Positions 13,203-23,200 of a stretch of 64,000 nucleotides of DNA are shown here, piece by piece. The position numbers and the translations under genes were made by a program. Origin of the DNA: Formicarius rufipectus (lineage: Eukaryota > Chordata > Aves > Passeriformes > Formicariidae). Positions within the stretch are counted from its first letter, which is position 1, and every line of letters begins with the position of its first letter. The notes under the pieces are model-generated. The model ran no database searches, had not been told where the DNA came from, and saw only the letters and a program-made list of their open reading frames with translations. Location: the NCBI GenBank assembly GCA_013399695.1, contig VXAU01001757.1, positions 1 to 64,000 of the forward strand, read 5' to 3'.

Positions 13203-13313
13203 GGCGGAGCGGGCTGTGGGAGCGCCATAGGCCGCGACCCCTAGGAGGGACCCCGGGACTGATCGCCGGTCCTGCCGCCACCCCGCGGGCTCTCCAGGGT
13301 CCCCAGTCCTGCC

Positions 13314-13391
13314 ATGTTCGCTGACGGGGCGGCTTCCGGTGCCGACGTGCAGTCGCTGTGGAGGAGCGCCCGGAGCGCGCGCTGCGAGGCG
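13314..13391 (+). CDS. DYNC2I2: DYNC2I2 exon 1 (residues 1-26)
   Basis: Starts [14 protein letters not shown] and ends at a codon boundary before donor GTGAGA. This N-terminus does not resemble the longer, Gly/Pro-rich human one, so the start rests on position, frame and the exon 2 join rather than on homology. Confidence 0.75.
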
Positions 13392-16300
13392 GTGAGAGAC
13401 CCCCGAGGCGGCCCCGCTGTGCGCTCTGGTGCCGCCGGGCCGGGAGGGGCCTTCCTCGCTCCCGCAGGGATCGTATCGCGTTGTGCCCCCTCCGTGCTCC
13501 TCCATAACCCCCCACAAGTCCCGCAGCTCCAGGACCGAGCTCTGCCTCCTCCCGGGGGAGATGGCGGTGCGGGGACCGAGCCCGCGGGGCCGAGTGTGCC
13601 CGTGTGAGCCCGTGTGTGCCCGTGTGAGCCCCTGTTAGCCCGTGTGAGCCCGTGTGTGCCCTTGGGGTTGGGGTGTGCCCACCAGCTCTGCCCCTTCCAG
13701 CCCTGTACCGATTTCTCCCTGTATGAACCGGCACAGAACGGGCGCTTGGAGAGCTGCGAGCGCAGGGCTCGCTGATCCCTCCCGAGCTCGCTGCCTTCTC
13801 GCCTTCTCCCACTCCCATTCCTTGCTTTGTAGCACAGCCTGACCCTCACTGCCATTCGGGTATCTCTGCCTCACATGAGCCCACGGGAAGGTCACAGATC
13901 CATCACCTGGACCAGTCTGGAGCCAACTGTGCTTAGCAGAGCTGTGCAGATGGGCTGGAATGTCTCTGTGAAACAGCAGAAAGGTGCTTTGAATGCTTTG
14001 TGCAACACTTGTTTTTCTGTTTGGATTATGGACTGTCTTTTTTACCAGAAAAGCTGCCAGACCTGGAGGATTGCCACAGCAGAGGCTGCAGCTCAGTCTC
14101 ACACGGGCCGGGACGCCGCGGTGCAGACAGAGCAGGGTGAAGGTGCTCTCCAGCACTGCCAGCAAGAAGCCCAAGTAGATTACACTGGCCTTCTGTCATT
14201 CCTGCAGAGAGTGGAGGGCACTGTTATCAAAGAGTTAAATAAAAACTCAAAAAGCCATGCCTTTGATGGCTTTGAAGTGAACTGGACAGATCAGAATGAA
14301 ACAGTAAGTGAGAGAATTCAAACTCTTGTCATGACACAAGCAGGGTTGCAGTGACTCGGACTCATTATTTGTTCCTTACTGCATTGATTGTTCTTGCCAG
14401 GCTCTACTAATTAAACATCATGAGTTGGGTTGTTTTGGGGTTTTTTTTCAGCTTTCTCCTTGCTTGGTAAAACTATTCTTCATACCAGTGACTAAGTTGA
14501 AGCAGCAATGTGAGAAACCTGCAGTTGGTGTAGTCTTCTCTTCAGCCCCTTTAGAGCACAGCAGACTAACCGGGCTCCAGGAACAGTTGCAGTCAGTGAT
14601 TTGGCATCTCTTCCTACTTAGATTATATTTGTTTACTGCACAGTGCTCAGGAACGGAAACAATTTGTATCAGACAGTGCAGGTTGGGACTGGCATTTTCA
14701 AACGACGTGCCAGACTCACACGTGGGGGGGCTGTGAATCCTTAAGCACTGCCTTGCAGAGCTGTGCAGTCTCAGAGGGGTAGTGATTGAGTGACAGTGGG
14801 TTTGGTAGGGTTGTGTTGGGGCTTTGTTTCCCAGCAGGAATTCAACAACCTTTTCAGATAAGTCTTTGGGCAGAGGGAAGCCCACGCTGTAACCCCAGGA
14901 TCACATCAGGGGTGGGCACAGAGCTCATTACTCTGTGTTCAGAGACTGGTACTTCAGTGCTTGGATTGGTCTCTCCCAGGTGGTGTGTTTGCACACCCTG
15001 TCATACCCAGAGGCTCAGGATCAAACCCTGCAGGTCACCAGTGTCTCATGGAATGCCACGGGATCCGTCGTCGCGTGTTCCTACGGCCGGTGAGTGTCCG
15101 GGGGGATTGGGAATGCAGCTGGGGCTGATGTGACAGCTGAGCTCAGGGTGTGTTTGCTCTCTCTTGTCAGTAATAAACTAACATATGTATGTACACACCT
15201 CTGCCAGTTAAATAATTCATCTTCAAAGTAACAGAATTACGTCTTTTATTTCTTCTGCCTTTTCCCCTGCCCCTAAAAGGGATACATGATCTTACTGATG
15301 TGTTTCTAGATAGATTCTGTTTGGAATGAAAATGGAAAAAGCAGATACACTTGCAAATATCTGTAGGTGAGGTTTGGGAGATTGTGCTTTATCTTCACTG
15401 GGATCATGGTGTTTCATGTGGGCTCTGAGCACCCTGAGTGAACCTGGCACGTGGTGCCATAGGCATGTACTGGCACACAGTGATGGATTTCTGAAAGCCT
15501 TCCTACTGCTGCCCTTACTCTTGTTTCTGCTCCCATTTCCTTCGATGGAAAACCCCAGCAAAAAGGGTATCTACGAGGGAATGTGTAGGGAAGAGTAAAA
15601 CAGGGCAAACCTGTATGTTGGTTTCTCCTTCAAACAGTTGTTTGTAGATGGGAATGTGGTTTCTGTGTCTGTAGATACCCTGAGCAAAATTCCCTTCCAT
15701 GAGCTTTCCATATGCAGCCTTTTGATTGTTCCCATTATTTGCATCGTGAGTAGGTTTTGGAGTAGGGAATCATATCCATGCTCTACTGGCTGGCACTTTG
15801 TTCTCTGAGCACAGACATGGACCCTGGCACATACAGCCCACAGAGAAGTTCCATCCCCTCATCTCAGTTCTCCTTCAGACCACAAGGCAGGACATGGAAA
15901 TGACCCACAGGGCATCCCAGAGTTCTACTGGACTGGGATCCTCTGTGGGATAGGCAGGACAAGACATAACTTTCCCTTTTTCAGGTTGGACGATGGAGAC
16001 TGGAGCACAGAAAAAGCCTATGTTTGTACCTGGAATCTGGACAGAAGAGGGTTGAATCCACAGCACCCTGACCTGGTGGTGGATGTTCCCAGCTCTGTCA
16101 TGTGCCTGGCTTTCCACCCCTCCCAGCCCTCACTGATAGCGGGTGGGTTGCTCTTACCTCAGACCCTGCCTGAAACACACCCTTATTTCCTGCAGCCTGG
16201 GTTGTTTTCTCCGAGTTGAGCCTCAGATTTCCTGCAGAAGGAACAGTGTTGCAGTTCCTCAGATTGAGGAGCTAATGCTCTCCAACATGGTTAAGTACAC

Positions 16301-19300
16301 TGTTACCTTTGACTTACTGCCTCTTTAGTATCATCTGCCTTTGTATCATCTCAGAGAGAGATAACAGAAGGGAATCCAGCCCTGGGTGTAAGGGAAGAAC
16401 ATACTTGTTTCAGCAGAGCAGTGTTCTCTTTAAAGCAGACTGTGCCCTGCTCAGAGCTGCCCAACCTTTGAAGCTGGCAGGTCTGTTCCACCATAGCTCC
16501 ATTTGTGCATTCGTTCTGAGCCTTCAGGCATTAGATGTGCTGTCTTTGTCCTTTCAGGTGGGCTTTTCAGTGGGGAGCTGGTGGTGTGGGACACCAGCAG
16601 AACAGAAGACCCTGTGATCTGGAGGACAGGGATGACAGATGACACCCACACTGACCCAGTCTATCAGGTAACAGAGAACATACACAGCAGACAGGGCTGG
16701 AAAAGGTGAGAATTGCCCTTGTTCTGTGTCATCCCTTTGCTTCCTATCCACAGCCAGGCTGCTGCATTTCAGCAGTTACAGTCTCCTTTGCTGGCTGTTT
16801 TTCCTGTAAGAAATAACTTCTCACTGAAGAACAACCCCACTGACATGTTGTAACCACTTTTTAAACCTGATACAGCCAAAAATACTTGTAAATGGTTTAA
16901 AAACACAAGTAGATCCTTGGGTGGAAGCTTAAAGCCACATGCTCTAAGGGGATTTACAAGCATGTCATGCAGTCTGGTTTCCCAAGGATTTTGTCCTTCT
17001 GGGACCCTGTGGCTCTGGGCAATCTGTATTTTCTCATCTGAAGAGGGGAAAATGCTGCTGTTTGTAGCTGGGTGAAGGTGCCATAAATGGCACATCCCAA
17101 AAGTAAGGGCAGGACAACCATAGGAACTCCAACAGAGAGTGCACCTGGATGCATTTCCCTCCTCACATCTGTCTGTGCCAGCATCCAGCTGGTTTGGTGC
17201 CAGGCTTGCTGGCTGCTGCCTGGCTCTGCTCCTGTGGTGTCCTGGCAGGTCCAGGCACAGCTGAGCATGGGCTGGGCAGGTGTGACAGTCCCCCTTGGAC
17301 CAGGTTCACTGGTTACCTGACCTCAAGCACAGACAGCACTCACGGCTGCTAAGCGTGTCCACTGATGGGAGGATCCTGGTGTGGAGGGAGGAGCAGGATG
17401 GGCGGCTGGCCTTGGCCGAGGGCTTTGCCGTGGTGGCTCAGCAGATCCCTCGCAGCACTCAGCTGAGGAAGGTGAGTTCAGCAGCAAAAAGAGCTGATTT
17501 CACAAAAACACTCTGAGCCCTGGAGCCCATGTGTCAGAGCTCACCCTGCACACGAGAAGGACCAGGAAAGTCTCATTCTGAACATCACAGTAACCCTTGA
17601 TCCCCACCTCCTTCACCATACCAAAGTCACCCTTGGAAGACTGGCTACAGCTGAGGTGTTGCTGCTGGGATGGAGGCAAGAACTCACTTGTAATGATATT
17701 AATTCACATGAATTCCTCTGTGGGAGGATGCAGCAGGGGTTAAAGGCTGAGCAGTGCCCCTGGGGCAGCTGGGGCTGTGCTGCTCTGACCACGTGTGCCT
17801 TTCTGTGGTGCCCCAGCTCTCACACCAGCTCTGTCTCTCTTTCTCCCAGTTGGCCTGGGCAGAGGCATCTGTGGGGGTGACCTCGCTGTCCTTCTCCCCC
17901 TTTGATCCCCACGTGTTTGTGGTGGGTGTGGAGGGTGGCTATTCCCTGAGGTGCTCCACTGCAGCCCAGGCTCCAGCTCTCCCTCCCATGGGCAGCTCCG
18001 TTCGCCTCCGCGCACCGGCCAAACTCGCCTTCTCCCCCCACGCTGGGCCCGTGTACTCCGTGAGCTGCTCACCCTTCCACAGGCAAGTGCTGCATGTTGG
18101 GCACAGTCACCCTGCCCCTAAACACAAAATATTTTCAAAATTTTCAAATAGCCCCTGGGGGGGGATGTGTGCACAAGTTGCAAAATCGTGGCACCTGGCA
18201 TCATGAACTTCCCATTAGAGGGGGAGCAGTGTCTGCTGGCTCTGTGAGGCTGCCGACTGATGCTGTGTGCACATGAGAAACATTAGCACCTTCCTTGGAT
18301 CATCCTAGATGTTACAACTATAAATCAGCTTAAAGACAAGGGTAGGAGCTGAAAATGTCCCTTTCCTTGGGCAGGTCACTAAGTATCTTACTAAAAGATT
18401 TTCTGACATCAGAAATCTCACTGTAGCTGCTGCCAGAATTTAAATGAGAAGCTCCCATTTCTGCCAGCAGCTCACCCACCATCCACAGGGGCCCCAAGCA
18501 TGAAACATGCTGACAGCCCAGGTTTGCATTTAATTTGCATGAGACAAACCCAGCTCGAACAATGCTCAGCTCTAGCTCAGCAGTTCTCAGGCATCCCTGG
18601 GCCACAACCCACCAGCAACTCTCACTGGTCAGCACAAGCCCTCATTAAGCTTAATTGTGGGTAGTAACAAAGCTGCATCTCTACAGCCCAGGGCACAGCT
18701 TGGCAGTGGCTGCTTTAGGAAACACACTCAGCCCTTTACAAAGCAGGAGTATTGTCTGAGGTCACTCTCCTTGACTGATTTTTGTTCCCTATTTTTAGCA
18801 ATAAAGCAAAACCATACTGTTTCTTGCTTCCTCCCTCTCCCAGGAACCTCTTTCTGAGCTGTGGGACTGATGGACAAATTCACTTGCACTCCATGCTGCA
18901 GACACAGCCCCTCTTTGCTCTGCAGTTGTCACAGAAATACCTGTTCTGTGTGCGCTGGTCTCCAGTCCGGCCACTGGTCTTCGCAGTTGCATCCGGGGAA
19001 GGCAAGTACCTACAGGTGCCTCCCCTTGGGCATCAAATTAAGCTTGCTGGGTATTAATCAGTACAAGTCAGTTGTACTCATCACCAGATCTCACAAGCAG
19101 AGAGCAGTGTCCATTGTTTGCACTGTGTAATTAGTACAATGGAGTAATTTCTAACTTTAGCAAGGTGACCAGTCAGTTATTTTTCACTTTTGACAATACC
19201 TTTACATCTGTTGCCACAGTCATTCATATGGCAGGATCACTGTGGCTAAAACATATTTCCAGCTTCCTTGCTTTTGACATTTACTTCCAGAACTAATGGT

Positions 19301-19805
19301 TTAAACCAAGAACATTTTCCTTAGAAAATTGCCCAACCATTTTTAAGTTAAAGAATGAAGATCTCACAGAATTTGCCAAGCTGGTTTCAGGTTTCTGACA
19401 GCAGAATAAAGCCATGCTGTCTTGCAGTGATGTCAGCTGTCACAGCCTAGACACCATCAGCAGGGGAAACAGGTTAAAAATAACTTAGTCCCAGACTAAG
19501 CAGATACTCACCTGTTCCACACAATGTCTGCTGCCACAAGGCTGCACTGAACGTCTGTGTCTCCAGGAGAGGTGCTCCTGCTGGACCTGGCGAGGAGCAC
19601 GCGGAAGCCCACGGTGTCCCTGAAGCAGGCCCTGAGCCACTGCCCCGTGTACTGTCTGGAGTTTAACAGCAAGCAGACACAGCTCCTGGCAGCAGGGGAT
19701 GCTGCTGGCACAGTCAAAGTGTGGCAGCTGAGCTCCGACTTCACCGAGCAGGGACCAAGGGAAATGAACCACCTGGAGCAGCTGGCAAGTGAGAGCATGG
19801 ACTGA
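13314..19805 (+). CDS. DYNC2I2: DYNC2I2 (WDR34), cytoplasmic dynein-2 intermediate chain 2
   Basis: WD40-repeat intermediate chain of dynein-2, the motor that returns intraflagellar transport trains from the ciliary tip. It pairs with DYNC2I1 (WDR60) and light chains. Nine coding exons (13314-13391, 14049-14303, 14980-15089, 15985-16142, 16558-16667, 17304-17471, 17850-18082, 18844-19001, 19567-19805) join in frame to 502 residues, against 536 in human; the loss is mostly at the N-terminus. Recognised blocks include [51 protein letters not shown] and [17 protein letters not shown]. The start ATG (gccATGt) is the first in frame after the CpG promoter; it is the least certain part. Introns 7 and 8 both begin with GC. 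The 3' end converges on SPTAN1, as in human. Introns of 300 bp or more (1-8) show only a 10-bp repeat array and one possible SINE relic. Confidence 0.95.
13591..13660 (+). repeat. 10-bp tandem repeat, seven units, in DYNC2I2 intron 1
   Basis: Seven consecutive 10-bp units in perfect register, consensus CGTGTGAGCC, alternating with CGTGTGTGCC. It lies about 200 bp inside intron 1, in the CpG-rich zone. Confidence 0.85.
14049..14303 (+). CDS. DYNC2I2: DYNC2I2 exon 2 (residues 27-111)
   Basis: Acceptor TTTTTTACCAG, donor GTAAGT. Begins KSCQTW (human KSCQTA) and carries DAAVQTEQ, which resembles the LC8 (DYNLL) binding motif class ending in QT, then the conserved [18 protein letters not shown]. 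This is the light-chain-binding N-terminal arm before the WD40 domain. Confidence 0.95.
14980..15089 (+). CDS. DYNC2I2: DYNC2I2 exon 3 (residues 112-148)
   Basis: [15 protein letters not shown]...[18 protein letters not shown], the first WD40 blade. Acceptor CTCTCCCAG, donor GTGAGT; ends in the middle of an Arg codon. Confidence 0.95.
15985..16142 (+). CDS. DYNC2I2: DYNC2I2 exon 4 (residues 148-201)
   Basis: [20 protein letters not shown]... and [16 protein letters not shown]. Acceptor TTTTTCAG, donor GTGGGT. Typical 'W-NL' and 'FHPSQP' WD40 signatures match the human protein. Confidence 0.95.
16558..16667 (+). CDS. DYNC2I2: DYNC2I2 exon 5 (residues 201-237)
   Basis: [20 protein letters not shown] followed by the conserved [10 protein letters not shown]. 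Acceptor CTTTCAG, donor GTAACA. Confidence 0.95.
16990..17055 (+). repeat. Possible MIR-like SINE relic in DYNC2I2 intron 5
   Basis: 'ctgtattttctcatctgaag' then 'aggggaaaatgctgctg' resembles the MIR phrase 'cctcagttttctcatctgtaaaatgggg..aat'. Short and diverged, so weak. Confidence 0.3.
17304..17471 (+). CDS. DYNC2I2: DYNC2I2 exon 6 (residues 238-293)
   Basis: [39 protein letters not shown] and [11 protein letters not shown]. Exactly 56 codons between GGACCAG and GTGAGT. Confidence 0.95.
17850..18082 (+). CDS. DYNC2I2: DYNC2I2 exon 7 (residues 294-371), GC donor
   Basis: [19 protein letters not shown] through [13 protein letters not shown]. The frame into the next exon only works if the exon ends at ACAG and the intron begins GCAAGT. 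The nearest GT would shift frame and meet a stop at once. Confidence 0.93.
18844..19001 (+). CDS. DYNC2I2: DYNC2I2 exon 8 (residues 371-424), GC donor
   Basis: [19 protein letters not shown] and [20 protein letters not shown]. It ends GAAG followed by GCAAGT, a second GC donor required by the frame into exon 9 (G-E-V-L-L-L). Confidence 0.93.
19567..19805 (+). CDS. DYNC2I2: DYNC2I2 exon 9 (residues 424-502) and stop
   Basis: [24 protein letters not shown]-like [20 protein letters not shown] and the last blade [19 protein letters not shown], then TGA at 19,803. Confidence 0.95.
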
Positions 19806-19934
19806 GGCAGGGGCTGTGGGAGGCTTGTTACTGCCCTGGCTCCAGAGGAGTGCCCCGCTCACCTGTTCTGGTCTTAGAAAACACAACCCACAGCTGGAGC
19901 TGCACCCATGTAACAGTTAAACTTGCATTTCACC

Positions 19935-19940
19935 ATTAAA
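19935..19940 (+). terminator. DYNC2I2: DYNC2I2 poly(A) signal ATTAAA
   Basis: The commonest variant hexamer lies 130 bp after the stop and is the only good signal before the SPTAN1 end. Cleavage would be expected about 19,950-19,970. Confidence 0.75.
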
Positions 19941-19969
19941 CACAAGGTGATGTGGTTCGACCAGTAACT

Positions 19970-19975
19970 TTTATT
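19970..19975 (-). terminator. SPTAN1: SPTAN1 poly(A) signal AATAAA
   Basis: TTTATT on the + strand is a canonical AATAAA on the minus strand, 174 bp after the SPTAN1 stop. Cleavage would be expected about 19,940-19,960, so the two convergent transcripts probably overlap by a few bases or just abut. Confidence 0.8.
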
Positions 19976-20148
19976 GAAGCACACTGCAACATGTTTCTTT
20001 TCCCTAAGAGTTTCAAGCTAAGCAGTTTAAGGTTACATCATAAAGTAACATTGATTATTGTAGAGCACAGAGAGAGAGAGACACATGCAGAGCTACAGTC
20101 AGCACACGTGAGCATGTCCTTTGCATCTTCTGGGTCTCGTGTTTTCAA

Positions 20149-20274
20149 TCAATTTACGAAGAGTGAACGTGTAAACTCTATGTAGTCGTAGGCAGAAGGC
20201 AGTTCCCTGCCCTTGCCATCCATGTAGGGCTTCATGTGAGAGATGCAGTAATCGGCCTGTTCCCGAGTCAGGTT
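20149..20274 (-). CDS. SPTAN1: SPTAN1 exon 57 (residues 2437-2477) and stop
   Basis: [20 protein letters not shown] through [15 protein letters not shown] at 20,151-20,149. This is the degenerate last EF-hand pair at the C-terminus. Acceptor CTCTTCTAG. Confidence 0.98.
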   Translation of the reverse strand, partial: NLTREQADYCISHMKPYMDGKGRELPSAYDYIEFTRSLFVN

Positions 20275-23200
20275 CTAGAAGAGACACAGCATGTTGGTGA
20301 GAGGGGCTCTGGGGCTGTGGGTGTGGCAGTTCCAGGCAGCCCTCCCCTCCCCTTCCCTGGGGCAGACCCAACTACGCCCAGCATGGAAATGCTCTGGCTA
20401 TTGGCACTGTTGGTTATGGGCTGGAAGGTCTGACTGGAGTCCTCCCACCAAAGAGAAGACAGAACAGGTAACAGACATGAGGAAGCACTGCAGCCTCTTT
20501 AATTCCCTGCCAGCTGGTGGGATTCAGACAGGAAAAACTTGCTGCCTTGGCAGGGCAGTGAGAGGGAGGAGGTGTTCCCACTTTCTAAGCTTAAGCTGAA
20601 GTTTCTCCTTTGAATTGCTGTCTGGAGAAACATCTCCCTCTAGTCTCCCAAATGATGAAAGGGAAGCTCTGGGTTCTGAGAACGGTGAACTCCTTTCCCA
20701 GGCCTTTGAGTGGCTCTTGTTTTACTCAACCTGGGCAGTTCTTTGTCAGTTAAAGCTTTTCCTCTTCCTCTCTACAACCAAGAAAGCAACTGAGTAGGGC
20801 TGTTACAACAATTTCCATGTTTGCTGCAGAAGATCCCCTGACAGGGTCAGAACTGATTCAGCCCTAGTGACATGAACCTCTGAGCCATTAGAGCTGGGCT
20901 TTGTTCACAATCCATCAGCAGAAAGCCTTGGGTGTTCCTGCCTGGGGGGTCACAACCAGCATGTACCTGGTAGAGCTCCTCCTTGGTCACGTAGGGCTTC
21001 CCCTCGGAGCTGAGGGCACGGAAGGCGCTCTCGATCTCCTCGCTGGATTTCACGTTCTCCGTTTCCCGGCTGATCATGAACGCCATGTACTCCTGCAGGG
21101 ACACGTGGCCATCCCTGCCAGCAAAACACAGCGTGAGCACCCAGAGCAGGGCACCTCCAGGCCCTCCAGAGAGGGGCTGCAACGGCTCTGGGAGGAGTGA
21201 AAGTCTTAACACAGGTGACTCAACACCAATCATTGTCTCAAGTCCATTTCTTCACCAATGTCATACTTCCACATGAGTTGTTGTGAAAACAACCCCAGCT
21301 CTCAGGCTGTGAGGGACCTTCCAGCCAACACTGACACACATTGTGCAGTACAGAAAGGGCCAACCCACGTACCTGTTGGGATCTACGGTGTCAAGAATGG
21401 ACTCAAACTCTGGGTCTGGCTCTCCCTCCTCCACCATGGGCAGGTCATAGCCCAGAGAGCGCAAGCAGGACTTAAACTCCTGGTGATTAAGTCGTCCAGA
21501 CTTGTCCTTGTCAAAGTGCCTAAAAACATAAAACAGAGCCCACATTTTTAAGTGGCAATTGTTGGGTCCTCATAGATGTTGAAGTGGGCTGAAAACTAGA
21601 ACAGGTTACAACTAGCCCACTATTCTATAAATATTCTAACATACATAAAAAGTATGGACAAATTCTTTATGTTGCTTAAAAAGCAGCCTAAAAATGTAGC
21701 TGGAGTGCATATTCACACAGAGTTCCTACAGCAGTGCCCCAGGAGGGGCTCTGGGATGGCTGTAGCTGTGCCCCACCAGCAGCAGGGGCTGGAGGCTGTT
21801 GCCCTCTGGCAGAGATCAGAGCAGCTCAGCACAAAGTGGGGCCAAACCAAAGGAGCCACAATGGATCTGTCAGGGAATCCTGCAAACAGGAGCCAGCCAC
21901 ATCCCAGAAACATCTCTCCAGTATCCTCAGATGAGTGTTGCCTGCACTCACTTGAACATCATGCTGAACTCCTTCAGGGCCTCCTCGGTGACTCCGGTGG
22001 TGTTCCTGAAAGGGAAGCAGCAAAGCTGGTGACCAGTTCCTGAGCTGTGGAACTCTGAGTCCATCTGTCCCCAGCCACGGGGTGAGTACAAAGGAGCAAC
22101 CAACTCTTACACGTGGGAACACTTGTAATGGAACTTGCCATGGTTCCACAGAATAAACTGACTCCATGAAATGTTGGCATTGCTCACAGCCAACAGGAGC
22201 TACTCCCAAACTTCCTCCCTCTGCAGGGAGCCAGAGGTGGTGGGGATGTACAAACTCACTGCATCCCTCAGCCCGAGCACAGGACACTCATTAGCACAGA
22301 CCACTGCAGCCCTGGCTGCAGACACAGCCAGCTGTGCCCCCTGTCCTCTCCCCCCACCCCAAGTTAGACCCTTGAAACCACACATGGGCTGGGCAATACC
22401 GAGCTTGGATCTGCTGCTCCAGGTTGTGCTGCATCCTCATGCCCAGCTGGTCCAGTTGGTCCCACTGCTGTGCCAGCCCCACAGTGCTGTGCTCTGTGTA
22501 TTTGTTGTCCAAGATAAGTGCCTCTTCCATGGCTGCTCCAAGGTCCTCAATCTTCTTCAGCTGGCTCCTCATAGCTCGGATCTCCTGGTGCTTGCGCTGT
22601 GAGGAGGGAGCAAAGGGGAGAAAAATCATGGAGCACAAAAAAAAAAACTACATTAAAAAGCCAGATCACAGGCTGGCAGAGGGAGAAGAGTTAGACTCTT
22701 CTTTTTCTGCTAGGACTATATGTACATACACTGGGATTTGTAAAGTAAAATTCACAACAAGGTTCCCCTTCACAAAAACTGAGATCTACATCAGTGTTGT
22801 AGTGATGTGAGCAGATACTAGATATGGGGACTAGATAACCCCAGAGGTCTCTTCAGTACTCAAAATGGCTAAAATCAGTTAAGATTTTACCATATAATCA
22901 CACCCATTTCCCTTCCCACCCTGTGTTCCCAAGTCAGCTGGGAATGCTGTTTTAGCCAGAAGTGCCCATGTCTTACTTTAGTGGCTTCCAGCTGTGACTC
23001 CAGCGTTCCTGATTCCTCCACCATACATGACCTAAACACAGAACCACAGTGAGGGAATGCACTTACCCCATAAAAAATGGCATGTGGGGCTTGAAATTAA
23101 CAGTCCTTCCTTGAAATGAAAAATCCTTTCAGCAGTATTGTTCTCCTATAGGTATTTCAACGCTGTTTTTGTGTTTTGTTTGTTCTGACTCATCCTGTTT

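Larger units (their letters stand above)
13123..13230 (+). other. Possible 35-codon upstream ORF before DYNC2I2
   Basis: An ATG at 13,123 in the context AACATGGCG opens a frame that closes with TAG at 13,228-13,230, before the main start at 13,314 and in a different frame. If transcription begins upstream of 13,123 it would act as an upstream ORF and lower translation of DYNC2I2. The same bases also look like a YY1 site (AACATGGCG), so the ATG may instead be part of a promoter element at or before the start of transcription. Confidence 0.3.
12560..13560. promoter_or_regulatory. DYNC2I2: CpG-rich promoter region of DYNC2I2
   Basis: About 1 kb of high GC content with dense CpG, in clear contrast to the AT-richer flanks. 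It covers the DYNC2I2 first exon and has no TATA box near it, so it fits a dispersed CpG-island promoter. It contains a perfect CRE at 13,167, an imperfect X-box-like palindrome at 13,188 and, inside exon 1, an ETS-type word (ACCGGAAG on the minus strand, about 13,331-13,340). Such islands often fire in both directions; no minus-strand gene is visible to the left to prove it here. Confidence 0.65.

Noticed and set aside
12409..13855. Several 200-codon minus-strand frames
   Set aside because: They fall in the CpG-rich promoter, where stop codons are rare by composition. The peptides are Gly/Arg/Pro-rich with no known domain, and overlapping frames are equally open.
13875..14048. In-frame extension upstream of DYNC2I2 exon 2 as an alternative start
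   Set aside because: The frame is open but crosses a good polypyrimidine acceptor; exon 1 joins exactly at the codon that begins the conserved KSCQT block.
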